50,575 bases of DNA from Solirubrobacterales bacterium (GCA_003244205.1 QHBW01000072.1:1-50575); one strand, 5' to 3'. Counted from the stretch's first letter, positions 25,358 to 33,970 are shown. Notes: generated by a model from the letters alone, not told the origin. Numbers and translations are program-made.

Positions 25358-27331
25358 ATGAGCACCCGGCTGGGAGTCGACGTCGGTGGGACGTTCACCG
25401 ACGTCGCCGCGTTCGTCGATGGCGAGCTGCGCACCGCCAAGGTGCCATCCACTCCCGAGGATCAGTCGCGCGGCGCGATCGAGGCGATCGACGTGGCGGA
25501 GCTCGAAGGGTCCTCGGTGGAGGGATTCGCCCACGGCATGACGGTCGCCACCAACGCGCTGCTCGAGCGCCGCGGCGCACGCGCTGCCCTGATCACCACC
25601 GAGGGCTTCCGCGACCTGCTCGAGATCGGGCGCCAGGACCGGCCCTCGCTCTACGACCTGACCGCGCGGCGGCCCGCGCCGCTGGTCCCCCGCGAGCGCC
25701 GCTTCTGCGTGCGCGAGCGCATGGGCCCCGACGGCGTCATCGTCGAGCTCGACGAGGCCAGCCTCGCGGAGGCAGTGGAGAGCGTGGCCGCCGCGGAGGT
25801 GGAGGCGGTGGCCGTGTGTCTCCTGTTCGCCTTCCTTCATTCCCAGCACGAGCAGGCCGTCGCTCAGGCCCTGCGCGAGCGCCTCCCGGACGTCCATGTC
25901 TCGCTCTCGAGCGAGGTGCTCCCGGAGTTCCGTGAGTACGAGCGCTGCGCGACCACCGCGGCGGACGCCTACCTGGCCCCGCGGCTTGCCGCCTATCTGC
26001 GACGGCTGGCCGAGCGCGCGCGCGACGCCGGCCTTCCCGCCCCGCTCGTGATGCGCTCCTCGGGCGGGGTGATCGAGCTCGACGACGCGCAGCGCGAGGG
26101 CGCAGGCTGTGTGCTCTCCGGCCCGGCCGGCGGCGTCGTCGGGGCCGCGTGGGTCGCCGAGGCGAGCGGCTTCGCCGACGTGCTCAGCTTCGACATGGGC
26201 GGTACGAGCACCGATGTCGCAGCGATCGTCGGAGGTCGGGCCCAGACGACGACCCGCTCGTCCGTCGCCGCGATCCCGATCGGGCTGCCGATGGTCGATG
26301 TGCGCTCGGTCAGTGCCGGCGGAGGCTCGATTGCCTGGGCGGATGCGGGCGGGGCCCTGCGGGTGGGGCCCCAGTCGGCCGGAGCGCAGCCGGGACCGGC
26401 GGCCTACGGCGGCGGTGGCGAGGACCCGACGGTCACAGACGCCAACCTCTTCCTCGGCTACCTCGAGGACGGCGCCCGCTTGGGGGGCAGCGTGGTGCTC
26501 AAACGCGAGCTGGCCCAAGAAGCGCTCGATCGCGTGGGCGCGAGCCTGGGGCTCGATACCGCGGCGGCGGCTCTGGGGGTGATCGCGATCGCCAATGCCG
26601 AGATGGTGCGTGCCCTGCGGGTGATCACGGTGCAGCGCGGAATCGACCCGCGCGGATTCGCGCTGCTCGCCTTTGGCGGAGCCGGCGGGCTGCACGCGTG
26701 CGCGCTTGCCGACGAGCTCGGCTGCGCGACCGTCTTGCTCCACCGCGCAGCCGGCGTTCTGAGCGCGCTGGGACTGGCGATCTCCGATCTGCGCCGCGAC
26801 TATGTCTCGCCGCTGCACGCGAGCCTCGACGAGGTCTCCGCCGACCGTCTCGAGCGTGCCTTTGCGGAGATGGAAGAAGGCGCGCGTGGAGATCTCAGCG
26901 GGGAGCCTGACCTCGAACGGCTCGCCGATCTGCGTTATCGCGGCCAGGCCTTCGAGCTGACCGTGGATGGGTCCGAGCGCGAAGCCCTGCGCGAGCGCTT
27001 CGAGCAGGCCCACGACCGCCGCGTGGGCTACCGCATGCAGGACGAGCCGGTCGAGCTGGTCGCGGTGCGTGTAGTGGCCACGGTAGGTGTGCCCAAGCCG
27101 CAGATGAGAGCGCCGGAAAACGAGGGGTCCGCCGAGCCCACTCGCCGCCGCGCCTGGGCGGGGGGCGCCTGGAGCGAGCTCCCCGTCATCCCGGAGGCGG
27201 CCCTGCGTCCGGGAGCCGAGGTCGATGGCCCCGCTCTGGTCGAGCGCCCCGATGCCACATGCCTCGTAGCTGAAGGCTGGCACGGGGCCGTCGACGACGC
27301 CGGAACGCTCGTGCTGGAGCGCGCGCGGTGA
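25358..27331 (+). CDS. Hydantoinase/oxoprolinase family protein, subunit A
   Basis: ATP-dependent amidohydrolase subunit of the N-methylhydantoinase / 5-oxoprolinase / acetone-acetophenone carboxylase group, 657 residues. The ATP-binding actin-like fold shows LGVDVGGTFTDVAAFVD at the N-terminus, HGMTVATNALLERRGARAAL, and later SFDMGGTSTDVA and VSAGGGSIAW. The substrate (a hydantoin, oxoproline or ketone) cannot be assigned. ATG 25358 is preferred over TTG 25346. Subunit B follows with a four-base overlap, and the pair makes one enzyme. Confidence 0.9.
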   Translation: MSTRLGVDVGGTFTDVAAFVDGELRTAKVPSTPEDQSRGAIEAIDVAELEGSSVEGFAHGMTVATNALLERRGARAALITTEGFRDLLEIGRQDRPSLYDLTARRPAPLVPRERRFCVRERMGPDGVIVELDEASLAEAVESVAAAEVEAVAVCLLFAFLHSQHEQAVAQALRERLPDVHVSLSSEVLPEFREYERCATTAADAYLAPRLAAYLRRLAERARDAGLPAPLVMRSSGGVIELDDAQREGAGCVLSGPAGGVVGAAWVAEASGFADVLSFDMGGTSTDVAAIVGGRAQTTTRSSVAAIPIGLPMVDVRSVSAGGGSIAWADAGGALRVGPQSAGAQPGPAAYGGGGEDPTVTDANLFLGYLEDGARLGGSVVLKRELAQEALDRVGASLGLDTAAAALGVIAIANAEMVRALRVITVQRGIDPRGFALLAFGGAGGLHACALADELGCATVLLHRAAGVLSALGLAISDLRRDYVSPLHASLDEVSADRLERAFAEMEEGARGDLSGEPDLERLADLRYRGQAFELTVDGSEREALRERFEQAHDRRVGYRMQDEPVELVAVRVVATVGVPKPQMRAPENEGSAEPTRRRAWAGGAWSELPVIPEAALRPGAEVDGPALVERPDATCLVAEGWHGAVDDAGTLVLERAR

Positions 27332-28881
27332 GCGGCGAGCACGCGAGCACGCTGGACCCCGTCGCCCTGTCGGTGCTCGCTTCCACCCTCGCTGGCATCG
27401 CGGAAGAGGCGGGGGCACTGTTGATCCGCAGCGCCTACTCGTCGAACATCAAGGAGCGCCGCGACTGCTCGGTCGCGCTGTTCGATGCGCGCGGCCGCAT
27501 GGTCGCCCAAGCCGAGCACATCCCGGTCCACCTCGGCGCGATGCCCGAGAGCGTCGCGGCCGTCATTCAACGCAATCCCTGCGCTGGAGATGTGTGGATG
27601 CTCAACGACCCCTTCTGTGGCGGCAGCCACCTTCCCGACATCACGCTGGTGGCGCCGTTCGAGCTCGAGTCGGGCAGCGGACTCGACGGTTATGCCGTGA
27701 CGCGCGCCCACCACTCCGACGTCGGTGGGATGCGCCCCGGCTCGATGCCAGCCGACTCGCGCGAGCTCTTGCAGGAGGGCATCGTGATTCCGCCGCTACG
27801 GCTCGTGCGCGCTGGGAGCTACGTCGACGATGTGCTCGAGCTGGTGCTGGCAAACGTGCGTACCCCGCGCGTACGCCGCGGCGATCTGCGCGCGCAGATC
27901 GCCGCGAGCCGGCTGGCGGGTGAGCGGCTCGCGGAGCTGGCGGAGCGGCGCGGCCGTGACACGGTCCTCTCCGCTTTCGCCGAGACGATCGACTACGCGG
28001 AGCGGCGCGCGCGCGAGGCGCTGTCCGCGTTGCCCGGCGGCGCCCACGAGGCCAGCAGCGAGATCGAAGGCGATGGAGCCAGCGACGACGACATCCGTTT
28101 GCACGTGCGCGCGGAGATCGTCGGCGACGAGCTGCTCGTCGACTTCGGCGGCAGCGCCGACCAGGTCGCGGGCAACGTGAACTGCCCGCTGGCTGTGACA
28201 CGGGCGGCCTGTTGCTTCGTGCTGCGGGTCCTGCTCCCCAACGATCTGCCCGCCAACGCCGGGACGTATGCCCCGCTGCGAGTGAGCGCGCCCGAGGGCT
28301 CCGTCGTCAATGCCTGCGCTCCGGCGGCGGTCGTGGCCGGCAACGTCGAAACCTCTCAGCGGATCGCCGACACCGTGCTGCTGGCGCTTTCGCAGGCGAT
28401 CGACGGTCTCCCCGCAGAGGGCCAGGGGACCATGAACAACCTCGTCATCGGACGCAGCGAGTGGAGCTATTACGAGACGATCGGCGGCGGCCAGGGCGCC
28501 AGCGCGGCGGGCCCGGGAGCGAGCGGCGTGCACGTCGGGATGTCGAACACCTTGAACACCCCGATCGAGGCGCTCGAGCTCGAGTATCCGCTGCGGGTCG
28601 AGCGCTATCAGCTCCGCGACGGCAGCGGCGGCGCCGGTCTCCATGCCGGCGGAGAGGGGCTGGAACGGATCGTACGAGTGCTCGAGCCGTGTGCCCTTTC
28701 GCTGCTCAGCGACCGCCGGCGCCACGCTCCCCAGGGCGCCAGCGGCGGTGAGCCGGGCGCCTTGGGCGAGAACCTGCTCAACGACGAGCCGCTGCCGGCG
28801 AAAGCGTCGCGCTCGCTCGTTGCCGGCGACGTGGTCACGGTCCGAACGCCGGGTGGTGGCGCCTGGGGCGCGCCGAGCTGA
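27328..28881 (+). CDS. Hydantoinase/oxoprolinase family protein, subunit B
   Basis: Partner of the preceding ATPase subunit, 517 residues. The family pattern is clear: LDPVALSVLASTLAGIAEEAGALLI (start of HyuB), IKERRDCSVALFDARGRMVAQ, FCGGSHLPDITL, HHSDVGGMRPGSMP, GSADQVAGNVNCPLAV and YETIGGGQGAS. HyuB is the catalytic hydrolase side in characterised relatives. GTG 27328 overlaps the A-subunit TGA (GTGA). Confidence 0.9.
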   Translation: MSGEHASTLDPVALSVLASTLAGIAEEAGALLIRSAYSSNIKERRDCSVALFDARGRMVAQAEHIPVHLGAMPESVAAVIQRNPCAGDVWMLNDPFCGGSHLPDITLVAPFELESGSGLDGYAVTRAHHSDVGGMRPGSMPADSRELLQEGIVIPPLRLVRAGSYVDDVLELVLANVRTPRVRRGDLRAQIAASRLAGERLAELAERRGRDTVLSAFAETIDYAERRAREALSALPGGAHEASSEIEGDGASDDDIRLHVRAEIVGDELLVDFGGSADQVAGNVNCPLAVTRAACCFVLRVLLPNDLPANAGTYAPLRVSAPEGSVVNACAPAAVVAGNVETSQRIADTVLLALSQAIDGLPAEGQGTMNNLVIGRSEWSYYETIGGGQGASAAGPGASGVHVGMSNTLNTPIEALELEYPLRVERYQLRDGSGGAGLHAGGEGLERIVRVLEPCALSLLSDRRRHAPQGASGGEPGALGENLLNDEPLPAKASRSLVAGDVVTVRTPGGGAWGAPS

Positions 28882-28883
28882 CA

Positions 28884-29995
28884 ATGACGCGGGCGGACGC
28901 ACCGGCTCAGGCGATCGCCGCGATCCGCGCCCAACGCGCGGCTGGGCAGTTGCTCGTCGATCGTCGTGGGTCCAGCCCCGAGGAGATCGCCGGCCATCTA
29001 CTCGCCGTGCAAGCGCAGGACCTGCAGGGCGCGCGCCTGGCCCTGCGCGCCCGCGGTGCGCGCCTACCGCGGCTGACGTCGACCATGCGCTTGGCGTCGA
29101 GCGCTCCGTCGTGATCGGGTGGCTGGGGCGCGGAACACTGCATATGGTCCGGCGCGAGGACTATCGCTGGCTGTTGGCTCTGACCGCTCCATTTCAGCTG
29201 ACGGGGACCCGACGGCGGCTGATGCAGGAGGGTGTCGGTGCCGATGCCGCCGAGCGAGCAGTTGGCGTGTTCGAGCGAGCGCTCGGGAGCGACGGCCCGC
29301 TCACCCGCGACGAGCTGGCCGAACGGCTTACGGCAGCCGGGATCCGCAGCGAGGGGCAGGCGATGATCCACCTGCTCTCACTCGCGGCTCAGCGCGGCGT
29401 CGTCGTGCGCGGCCCGGTGCGTAGCCGCGCGAGGCAGGCATGGGCGCTGGCGCGCGACTGGCTCGGCGAGGACCTGGCGACGCGACTCGAAGGCGAGGCC
29501 CGCGATCTCGCGCTGCGCGAGCTGGCTCGCCGCTACCTCGTCGCCCACGGACCTGCGAGCGACGCCGATCTCGCCACCTGGGCGGGGATCAACCTGGGCG
29601 ACGCCCGCGCCGGCTTGACGGCGATCGCCTCGGAGCTGGTGGAGCGGCCCGACGGGCTCGTCGAGCTCGCTGGCCGCACCGGTCGCCCGAGCACGCGAGC
29701 GCGGCGGCTTCCGCCGCGCCTGCTCGGCGTCTTTGATCCTTATCTGCTCGGCTGGAAGCGCCGCGGCTTCATGCTCCCCTCAGGCAATGCCCATCGGGTG
29801 GTCCCCGGCGGCGGCCTCATCCGTCCAGTCGCAATTGTCGACGGCCTCGCGGCCGCCACCTGGGCCGCCCGCCGCAGCGGCACTGAGATCGCGATCTCTA
29901 TCGACCCGTTGGGGCCGCTGTCGGAGGAGGCGGCAGCTGCGCTGCGAGTCGAGGCAGTGGACATCGCCCGCTTCGAGGGGCGGGAGTTGCGCTAG
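28884..29995 (+). pseudogene. Winged-helix DNA-binding (HTH_42/AlkZ-like) protein, frameshifted
   Basis: Two overlapping open frames together give one HTH_42-type protein (the family of the interstrand-crosslink glycosylase AlkZ). The first, from ATG 28884, reads SPEEIAGHLLAVQAQDLQGARLALRARG; the second continues from about 29060 as APTAADVDHALGVERSVVIGWLGRGTLHMV to the end LGPLSEEAAAALRVEAV. The break lies in t-GCGCGC at 29058-29063: removing one GC pair restores the frame exactly (G-A-P-T-A-A-D). It is therefore a two-base slip, either a real recent inactivation or a sequencing error. It lies two bases behind the HyuB stop in the same transcript. Confidence 0.75.
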
Positions 29996-30008
29996 CTACA
30001 GCTAGCGC
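29989..30008. terminator. Perfect 8-base hairpin at the winged-helix gene stop
   Basis: GCGCTAGC - taca - GCTAGCGC, overlapping the TAG stop codon. A compact stem with a four-base loop at the end of a plus-strand operon, facing era. No T-run follows. Confidence 0.5.
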
Positions 30009-30034
30009 GCTGTGCGCGCCGGCTGTTGCGAGCC

Positions 30035-30083
30035 GGGGTGTGCGATGAAGACCCCAATAATCGCCGTGGACATCGCACACCCC
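30035..30083. terminator. 13-base inverted repeat between convergent genes
   Basis: GGGGTGTGCGATG (30035-30047) pairs perfectly with 30071-30083 around a 23-base loop. A smaller CCGGCT/AGCCGG hairpin (30019-30036) overlaps its left arm. It lies just after the era stop on the minus strand and so could end either operon. Confidence 0.6.
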
Positions 30084-30098
30084 TCCTCGGGGCGACCG

Positions 30099-30983
30099 CT
30101 ACTCGATCCCGAGGCGGTCGAGCAGCGCCTCGTCCTTGCGCCAATGGCGCCTAACGCGCACCGACAGGTCGAGGTGGACATGCGCGCCCAAGCGCCGCTC
30201 GAGCGCCTGGCGCGCCGCGACACCGATCGCCTTGATCATGCGGCCGCCGGCGCCGATCACGATGCCCTTCTGCGACTCGGTCTCGACCCACACCAGCGCG
30301 CGCACGCGCACGAGCTCGTCCTCGTCGGTGCGCTCGACTTCCTGCACCTGGACCTCGATCGCGTGGGGGAGCTCGTGGCGCGTGCGGTTGAGGATCGGCT
30401 CGCGGATCAGCTCGGCGAGCTCGAGCGCCTCCGGCAGGTCGCTGCGCTCCTCCGCCGGGAAGAGCAGCGGGCCCTCGGGCAGACGCGCGACGAGCGCATC
30501 AACGAGCGCGGGCACGCCGCGGCCGGTACGCGCCGAGACCGGGAAGATCTCCTCGCCCACGTCGAGCTGCGCAGCGGCCTCGAGCGCGGCCAGCGTGCGC
30601 GCGCGGTCCAGCCGGTCGACCTTGTTGACCGCGACGATGACCGAGCGCCCCGCCTGGGCCAGCGAGCGCGCCAGGAAGCGGTCTCCGCCGCCGATCGGTT
30701 GCTCGCCGTTGAGCACGAGCACGGCCCCGTCGGCGTCGGCGACAGAGCGCTCCACGCGCCGCGCCATGCGCTCGGTGAGGACGTCGCGTGGACGCTGGAG
30801 GCCAGGGAGGTCCACGAGCACGAGCTGCCAATCGCGCGTCGTGGCCACGCCGCGGATCGCGCGCCGCGTGGTCTGTGGCTTGTCGGAGACGATCGCCACC
30901 TTTGCGCCAACGATCGCGTTGACGAGCGTGGACTTGCCGGCGTTGGGCCGCCCGCAGAGCGCGACAAAGCCGCTGCGCATCAT
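30099..30983 (-). CDS. era: GTPase Era
   Basis: Essential GTPase that binds the 3' end of 16S rRNA in 30S assembly. 294 residues. G1 GRPNAGKST, G2 KPQTTRRAIRG, G3 DLPGLQ, G4 NKVD, G5 VSARTG; the KH RNA-binding domain has KGIVIGAGGRMIKAIGVAAR near the C-terminus. G3 reads DLPG rather than DTPG, a common actinobacterial-side variation I would not overread. ATG 30983 overlaps the ybeY stop by four bases. Confidence 0.96.
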   Translation of the reverse strand: MMRSGFVALCGRPNAGKSTLVNAIVGAKVAIVSDKPQTTRRAIRGVATTRDWQLVLVDLPGLQRPRDVLTERMARRVERSVADADGAVLVLNGEQPIGGGDRFLARSLAQAGRSVIVAVNKVDRLDRARTLAALEAAAQLDVGEEIFPVSARTGRGVPALVDALVARLPEGPLLFPAEERSDLPEALELAELIREPILNRTRHELPHAIEVQVQEVERTDEDELVRVRALVWVETESQKGIVIGAGGRMIKAIGVAARQALERRLGAHVHLDLSVRVRRHWRKDEALLDRLGIE

Positions 30984-31396
30984 CGCTTGAGACCGCGGGC
31001 GCGATCCTCCGCTCCCCAGCGCAGCAGCTCGGCCTGGAGCACGAGCATCTCGCCCTCGTCGCGTTCGTGGTCCATGCCGAGGAGGTGGAGCACGCCGTGG
31101 AGGACCGCCTCGCGGATGTCGGCGGTTCGCTGGGGGCAGATGACGACGTCGCCGAGCTCGCGCGGTCCGTGCGCGCGCTCGGCCCCGTCGATCGGGAACG
31201 AGAGCACGTCGGTTGCTCCCTCGCGACCGCGGTGCTGGTCGTTCAGTGCCGCGATCTCCTGCTCGTCGACGAAAGCGATCGCGAGGTGCCCGTCGAAGAC
31301 GCCGCCTGACGCAGCGGCCAACTCGCACAGGTATGCGATCTCGTCGAGCGTCGGATCTCCCCTGGGTGGATCGCCCCGCAGCTCGACCTCCAGCAT
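30980..31396 (-). CDS. ybeY: Endoribonuclease YbeY
   Basis: Metal-dependent RNase of rRNA maturation and ribosome quality control, 138 residues. The zinc motif HGVLHLLGMDHE (three His) and the preceding ATDVLSFPID and ELGDVVICP are diagnostic. Start ATG 31396 has GAGG upstream; a GTG at 31432 in the same frame is an alternative and would bring the length nearer the family average. It lies between phoH and era, the classical order. Confidence 0.92.
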   Translation of the reverse strand: MLEVELRGDPPRGDPTLDEIAYLCELAAASGGVFDGHLAIAFVDEQEIAALNDQHRGREGATDVLSFPIDGAERAHGPRELGDVVICPQRTADIREAVLHGVLHLLGMDHERDEGEMLVLQAELLRWGAEDRARGLKR

Positions 31397-31437
31397 GCCC
31401 AGCTGACCTCGTGGCGGGTCGATCCCGTCCACTACAT

Positions 31438-33510
31438 CTAGGCGCGCCGGCGCAGCGGCGGGCGCACCGGGCGCTCGGCGCGCAGCTCGGGCGTGAGCCG
31501 CTGTCCGTGCTCGGCGTAGGCCTCGACGATCCGCTGCACGAGCTTGTGGCGCACGACGTCCTCGCCGCCGAAGCGAACGAACTCGATGCCCTCGAGGTCG
31601 CCCAGGATCTCGCCGACCACGACAAGGCCCGACTGCTGCTCGCGCGGGAGGTCGATCTGGGTGATGTCCCCCGTCACGACCATGCGCGAGCCGAAGCCGA
31701 GGCGCGTGAGGAACATCTTCATCTGCTCGGGCGAGGTGTTCTGTGCCTCGTCGAGGATCACGAAGGAGTCGTTGAGCGTGTTGTGGGTGACGAGGAAGTC
31801 TTCCGTGACGTAGAGCGAGTCCGACGCGGCGACCTGGATGCAGACCGTTTCTGCCTGACCCGCGCTCTCGATCGAGTGCACAAAGCGCATCGGCCCCCCG
31901 CCACCGTGGTGTCGGTAGCAAGCACGCTTGCGATTCAGTCGGAATGGCTCGAGTCCGCTCGGCAGACGAATGTCAAACACGAACGCGTCCGAGGCATGGC
32001 GCACGGGGCGGCCGCCAGCCCGTCCGGGAGGTCGCCCAACCGCTGAGCGTCTCCTCGAATAGGCGACTCCTCCCAGGGAGCGAACAAGAAACGTGACGTC
32101 GTCCCGGAGACGCTCCGAGCACGTGCCGTACTGGATCCGGCAGCGCCGGCCGCTCTGCGTTACGGGCCCACCGTCGCTGTCCAGGAGGCCTTGTAGGACG
32201 GCGAGCCGAACAGCCGAGCTGTTGTAGAGGTACACCGCAGGTACGAACTTCGTGCTCGATCGGGTCCCCGCAAGGCCAAGCTCGCGCAGAGCAACGGTGA
32301 CTGGACTCGCCACGATCACGCCGCCACGTTCGCCGTCGGCGCGGTTGAGGACATAGTCCACCTCGCTCTTCGGACGCAACCTGATCTCGTCGAATGAGTC
32401 CTCCAATGCGGCCGCCAGCTCAGGGTCAGCCGTGGCGAAGCTGGGAGTAGTCTTCGTCGTCAGGCACCCGTCGCCGAGCAAGAGGCCGAGCGCATACGCA
32501 TCAATCGGTACGGGGCGCGGCTCGAACTCGACCGGCGCCTCTAGGAGGGGCAGCTCGAAGCAATGGCGATGAGCGGCGCGCAGCCTCCCGATCATCTCAC
32601 GCGTTTCGACGACGCGACCCGGCTTGCCTCGCCTGCGATCGTCGGGCGTCGTAACACGCCAAAGATGCTCCGCACAGCAGAGAGTCGACGCACCATCCTG
32701 CGAGCGCAGCCGGAAGACCTCTTTGCGACCCTGGGGGTACACACCGAGAACCGGCGTTGGATGGCCGCTGGACCCGATGACCAGGTCCCCCACCCGCAGG
32801 CTCCCGAGTGACCGGAAGCCGGACGGCGTCAACACCGGAGTCGATAGGGGCTGGGCGCGCCCACGCATGAACGCCAGCGGGGCGACCTCGATGACGCCAC
32901 GATCGAGGAACTGCGAGACCTTCTCGGGATCGATCATGTCGCGCAACGCGTCGAACAGCGGACGCAGGTAGGGGTCGACCTTGGCCATCACGTCTCCGGG
33001 GAGAAAGCCGAGCCGCTCGCCGGCCTCGACCGCGGGGCGCGTGAGGATGATCCTGCTGATCTCGCGGCGCGTCAGCGCGGCCGCTGCCAGCGCCACGGCC
33101 AGGAACGTCTTGCCCGTGCCAGCCGGCCCCACGCCAAAGGTGATCGTGCTGCTGCGGATGGAGTCGACGTAGCGCTTCTGGTTGACCGTCTTGGGCGCCA
33201 CCTTCGTGTTGCGGTGGCGCCAGACCACGTCCTCGAGGATCTTTGCTGGGGACTCGTGCTGATCGAGTGCGCCGGTCACGGCAGCGATCGTGCCCGGCGC
33301 GATCTCGTGGCCCTGCGCGATCAGCTCGGTCAGCTCGCCGATCACGGCCGCTCCGGACTCCACCGCACCGGTCTCGCCATCGAGCGTGACGACGTTGCCG
33401 CGCAGGAAAAGCGCGCACTCGAGGTGTCCCTCCAGGGCGCGCAGGATGCTGTCGTGGGAGCCAGCGAGCTCCGCGGCGACTGCGTTTGGAAGCTCGATCT
33501 GCCGGCGCAC
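31438..33510 (-). CDS. phoH: PhoH family ATPase interrupted by an intein
   Basis: PhoH-like ATPase (helicase superfamily 1-type core), usually coupled to YbeY in RNA metabolism. The precursor is about 690 residues and the spliced product about 331, normal for the family. N-extein: Walker A VGPAGTGKTFLAVALA, ILTRPAVEAGERLGFLPGD, ending APLAFMRGR. C-extein: TLNDSFVILDEAQNTSPEQM (Walker B), GFGSRMVVTGDITQIDLP, GGEDVVRHKLVQRIVEAY. All 359 intervening residues form an in-frame intein. GTG 33510 is preferred: GAGG lies upstream and it falls just after the yqeY stop, while a longer frame to 33564 would overlap yqeY. Splicing must succeed for function, since the cut is in the conserved ATPase motif. 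Confidence 0.94.
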   Translation of the reverse strand: MRRQIELPNAVAAELAGSHDSILRALEGHLECALFLRGNVVTLDGETGAVESGAAVIGELTELIAQGHEIAPGTIAAVTGALDQHESPAKILEDVVWRHRNTKVAPKTVNQKRYVDSIRSSTITFGVGPAGTGKTFLAVALAAAALTRREISRIILTRPAVEAGERLGFLPGDVMAKVDPYLRPLFDALRDMIDPEKVSQFLDRGVIEVAPLAFMRGRAQPLSTPVLTPSGFRSLGSLRVGDLVIGSSGHPTPVLGVYPQGRKEVFRLRSQDGASTLCCAEHLWRVTTPDDRRRGKPGRVVETREMIGRLRAAHRHCFELPLLEAPVEFEPRPVPIDAYALGLLLGDGCLTTKTTPSFATADPELAAALEDSFDEIRLRPKSEVDYVLNRADGERGGVIVASPVTVALRELGLAGTRSSTKFVPAVYLYNSSAVRLAVLQGLLDSDGGPVTQSGRRCRIQYGTCSERLRDDVTFLVRSLGGVAYSRRRSAVGRPPGRAGGRPVRHASDAFVFDIRLPSGLEPFRLNRKRACYRHHGGGGPMRFVHSIESAGQAETVCIQVAASDSLYVTEDFLVTHNTLNDSFVILDEAQNTSPEQMKMFLTRLGFGSRMVVTGDITQIDLPREQQSGLVVVGEILGDLEGIEFVRFGGEDVVRHKLVQRIVEAYAEHGQRLTPELRAERPVRPPLRRRA
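31780..32856 (-). mobile_element. Class 3-type intein with LAGLIDADG endonuclease, in phoH
   Basis: 359 residues, intein numbering Ala1 to Asn359, inserted between Arg and Thr of MRGR|TLND. Block A starts A-Q-P-L-S-T-P-V-L-T-P-S-G, with no Cys or Ser nucleophile at position 1. Block B reads TLCCAEHLW, with His 64 and Trp 66. Block F reads AETVCIQV, with Cys 339. Block G is FLVTHN|T, with Thr 357, His 358, terminal Asn 359 and Thr as the +1 residue. Trp66-Cys339-Thr357 is the WCT triplet that defines class 3 inteins, in which the block F Cys starts splicing. Endonuclease blocks are intact: AYALGLLLGDG (Asp 129) and LQGLLDSDGG (Asp 228). It looks active both for splicing and homing; neither is proven. 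Confidence 0.93.
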
Positions 33511-33517
33511 GGCCGCC

Positions 33518-33958
33518 TCAGCTCTCAAGCGCGCGGCGCACCGCGGTCGACACGCGCCGTCCATCGGCGCGCCCGGCGACGGCCGCCATGGCCGCCTTCA
33601 TCGCGCGCCCCATGTCGGCCGGCCCCGCGGCGCCGCTGTCGGTGACGGCCGTCCGCGCGATCTGCTCGAGCTGGTCATCGGGGAGCTCGGCGGGGAGATA
33701 GCCGTCGATCAGGCCTGCCTCAAACTCTTCCTGCTCGGCCAGCTCCTGGCGCCCCGCCTCGCGGTACGTCGAGGCGGCCTCCTCACGACGCTTGCGCTCG
33801 CGCCGCAGCACGGCGATCTCGTCCGGCACGCCATCGCCCGCGTCCTTGGCGGCCTTCTGCAACTCGGAGAGCACCAGTCGCAGTGCCCCCACGCGTTCAC
33901 GCTCGCCAGCCTTCATCGCGGCGGCGAGGTCACTACGCAGATCGGCAGCCACGGTCAC
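33518..33958 (-). CDS. yqeY: GatB/YqeY domain protein
   Basis: A 146-residue stand-alone YqeY protein, related to the tail domain of amidotransferase GatB. Family motifs: LRLVLSELQKAAKD, AVLRRERKRREEAASTYREAGR, EQEEFEAGLIDGYLP and MGRAMKAAMAAVAGRADGRRVS. The role is unclear; a tRNA-binding helper is suspected in the family. GTG 33958; TATCCT about twelve bases upstream is a possible -10, so phoH-ybeY-era might also start here. Confidence 0.9.
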   Translation of the reverse strand: MTVAADLRSDLAAAMKAGERERVGALRLVLSELQKAAKDAGDGVPDEIAVLRRERKRREEAASTYREAGRQELAEQEEFEAGLIDGYLPAELPDDQLEQIARTAVTDSGAAGPADMGRAMKAAMAAVAGRADGRRVSTAVRRALES

Positions 33959-33970
33959 TGGACGGCCACA

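Noticed and set aside
33511..33564. Longer PhoH N-terminus (start at 33564)
   Set aside because: It overlaps yqeY, adds an Arg/Ala stretch with no family match, and ignores the GTG with GAGG just after the yqeY stop.
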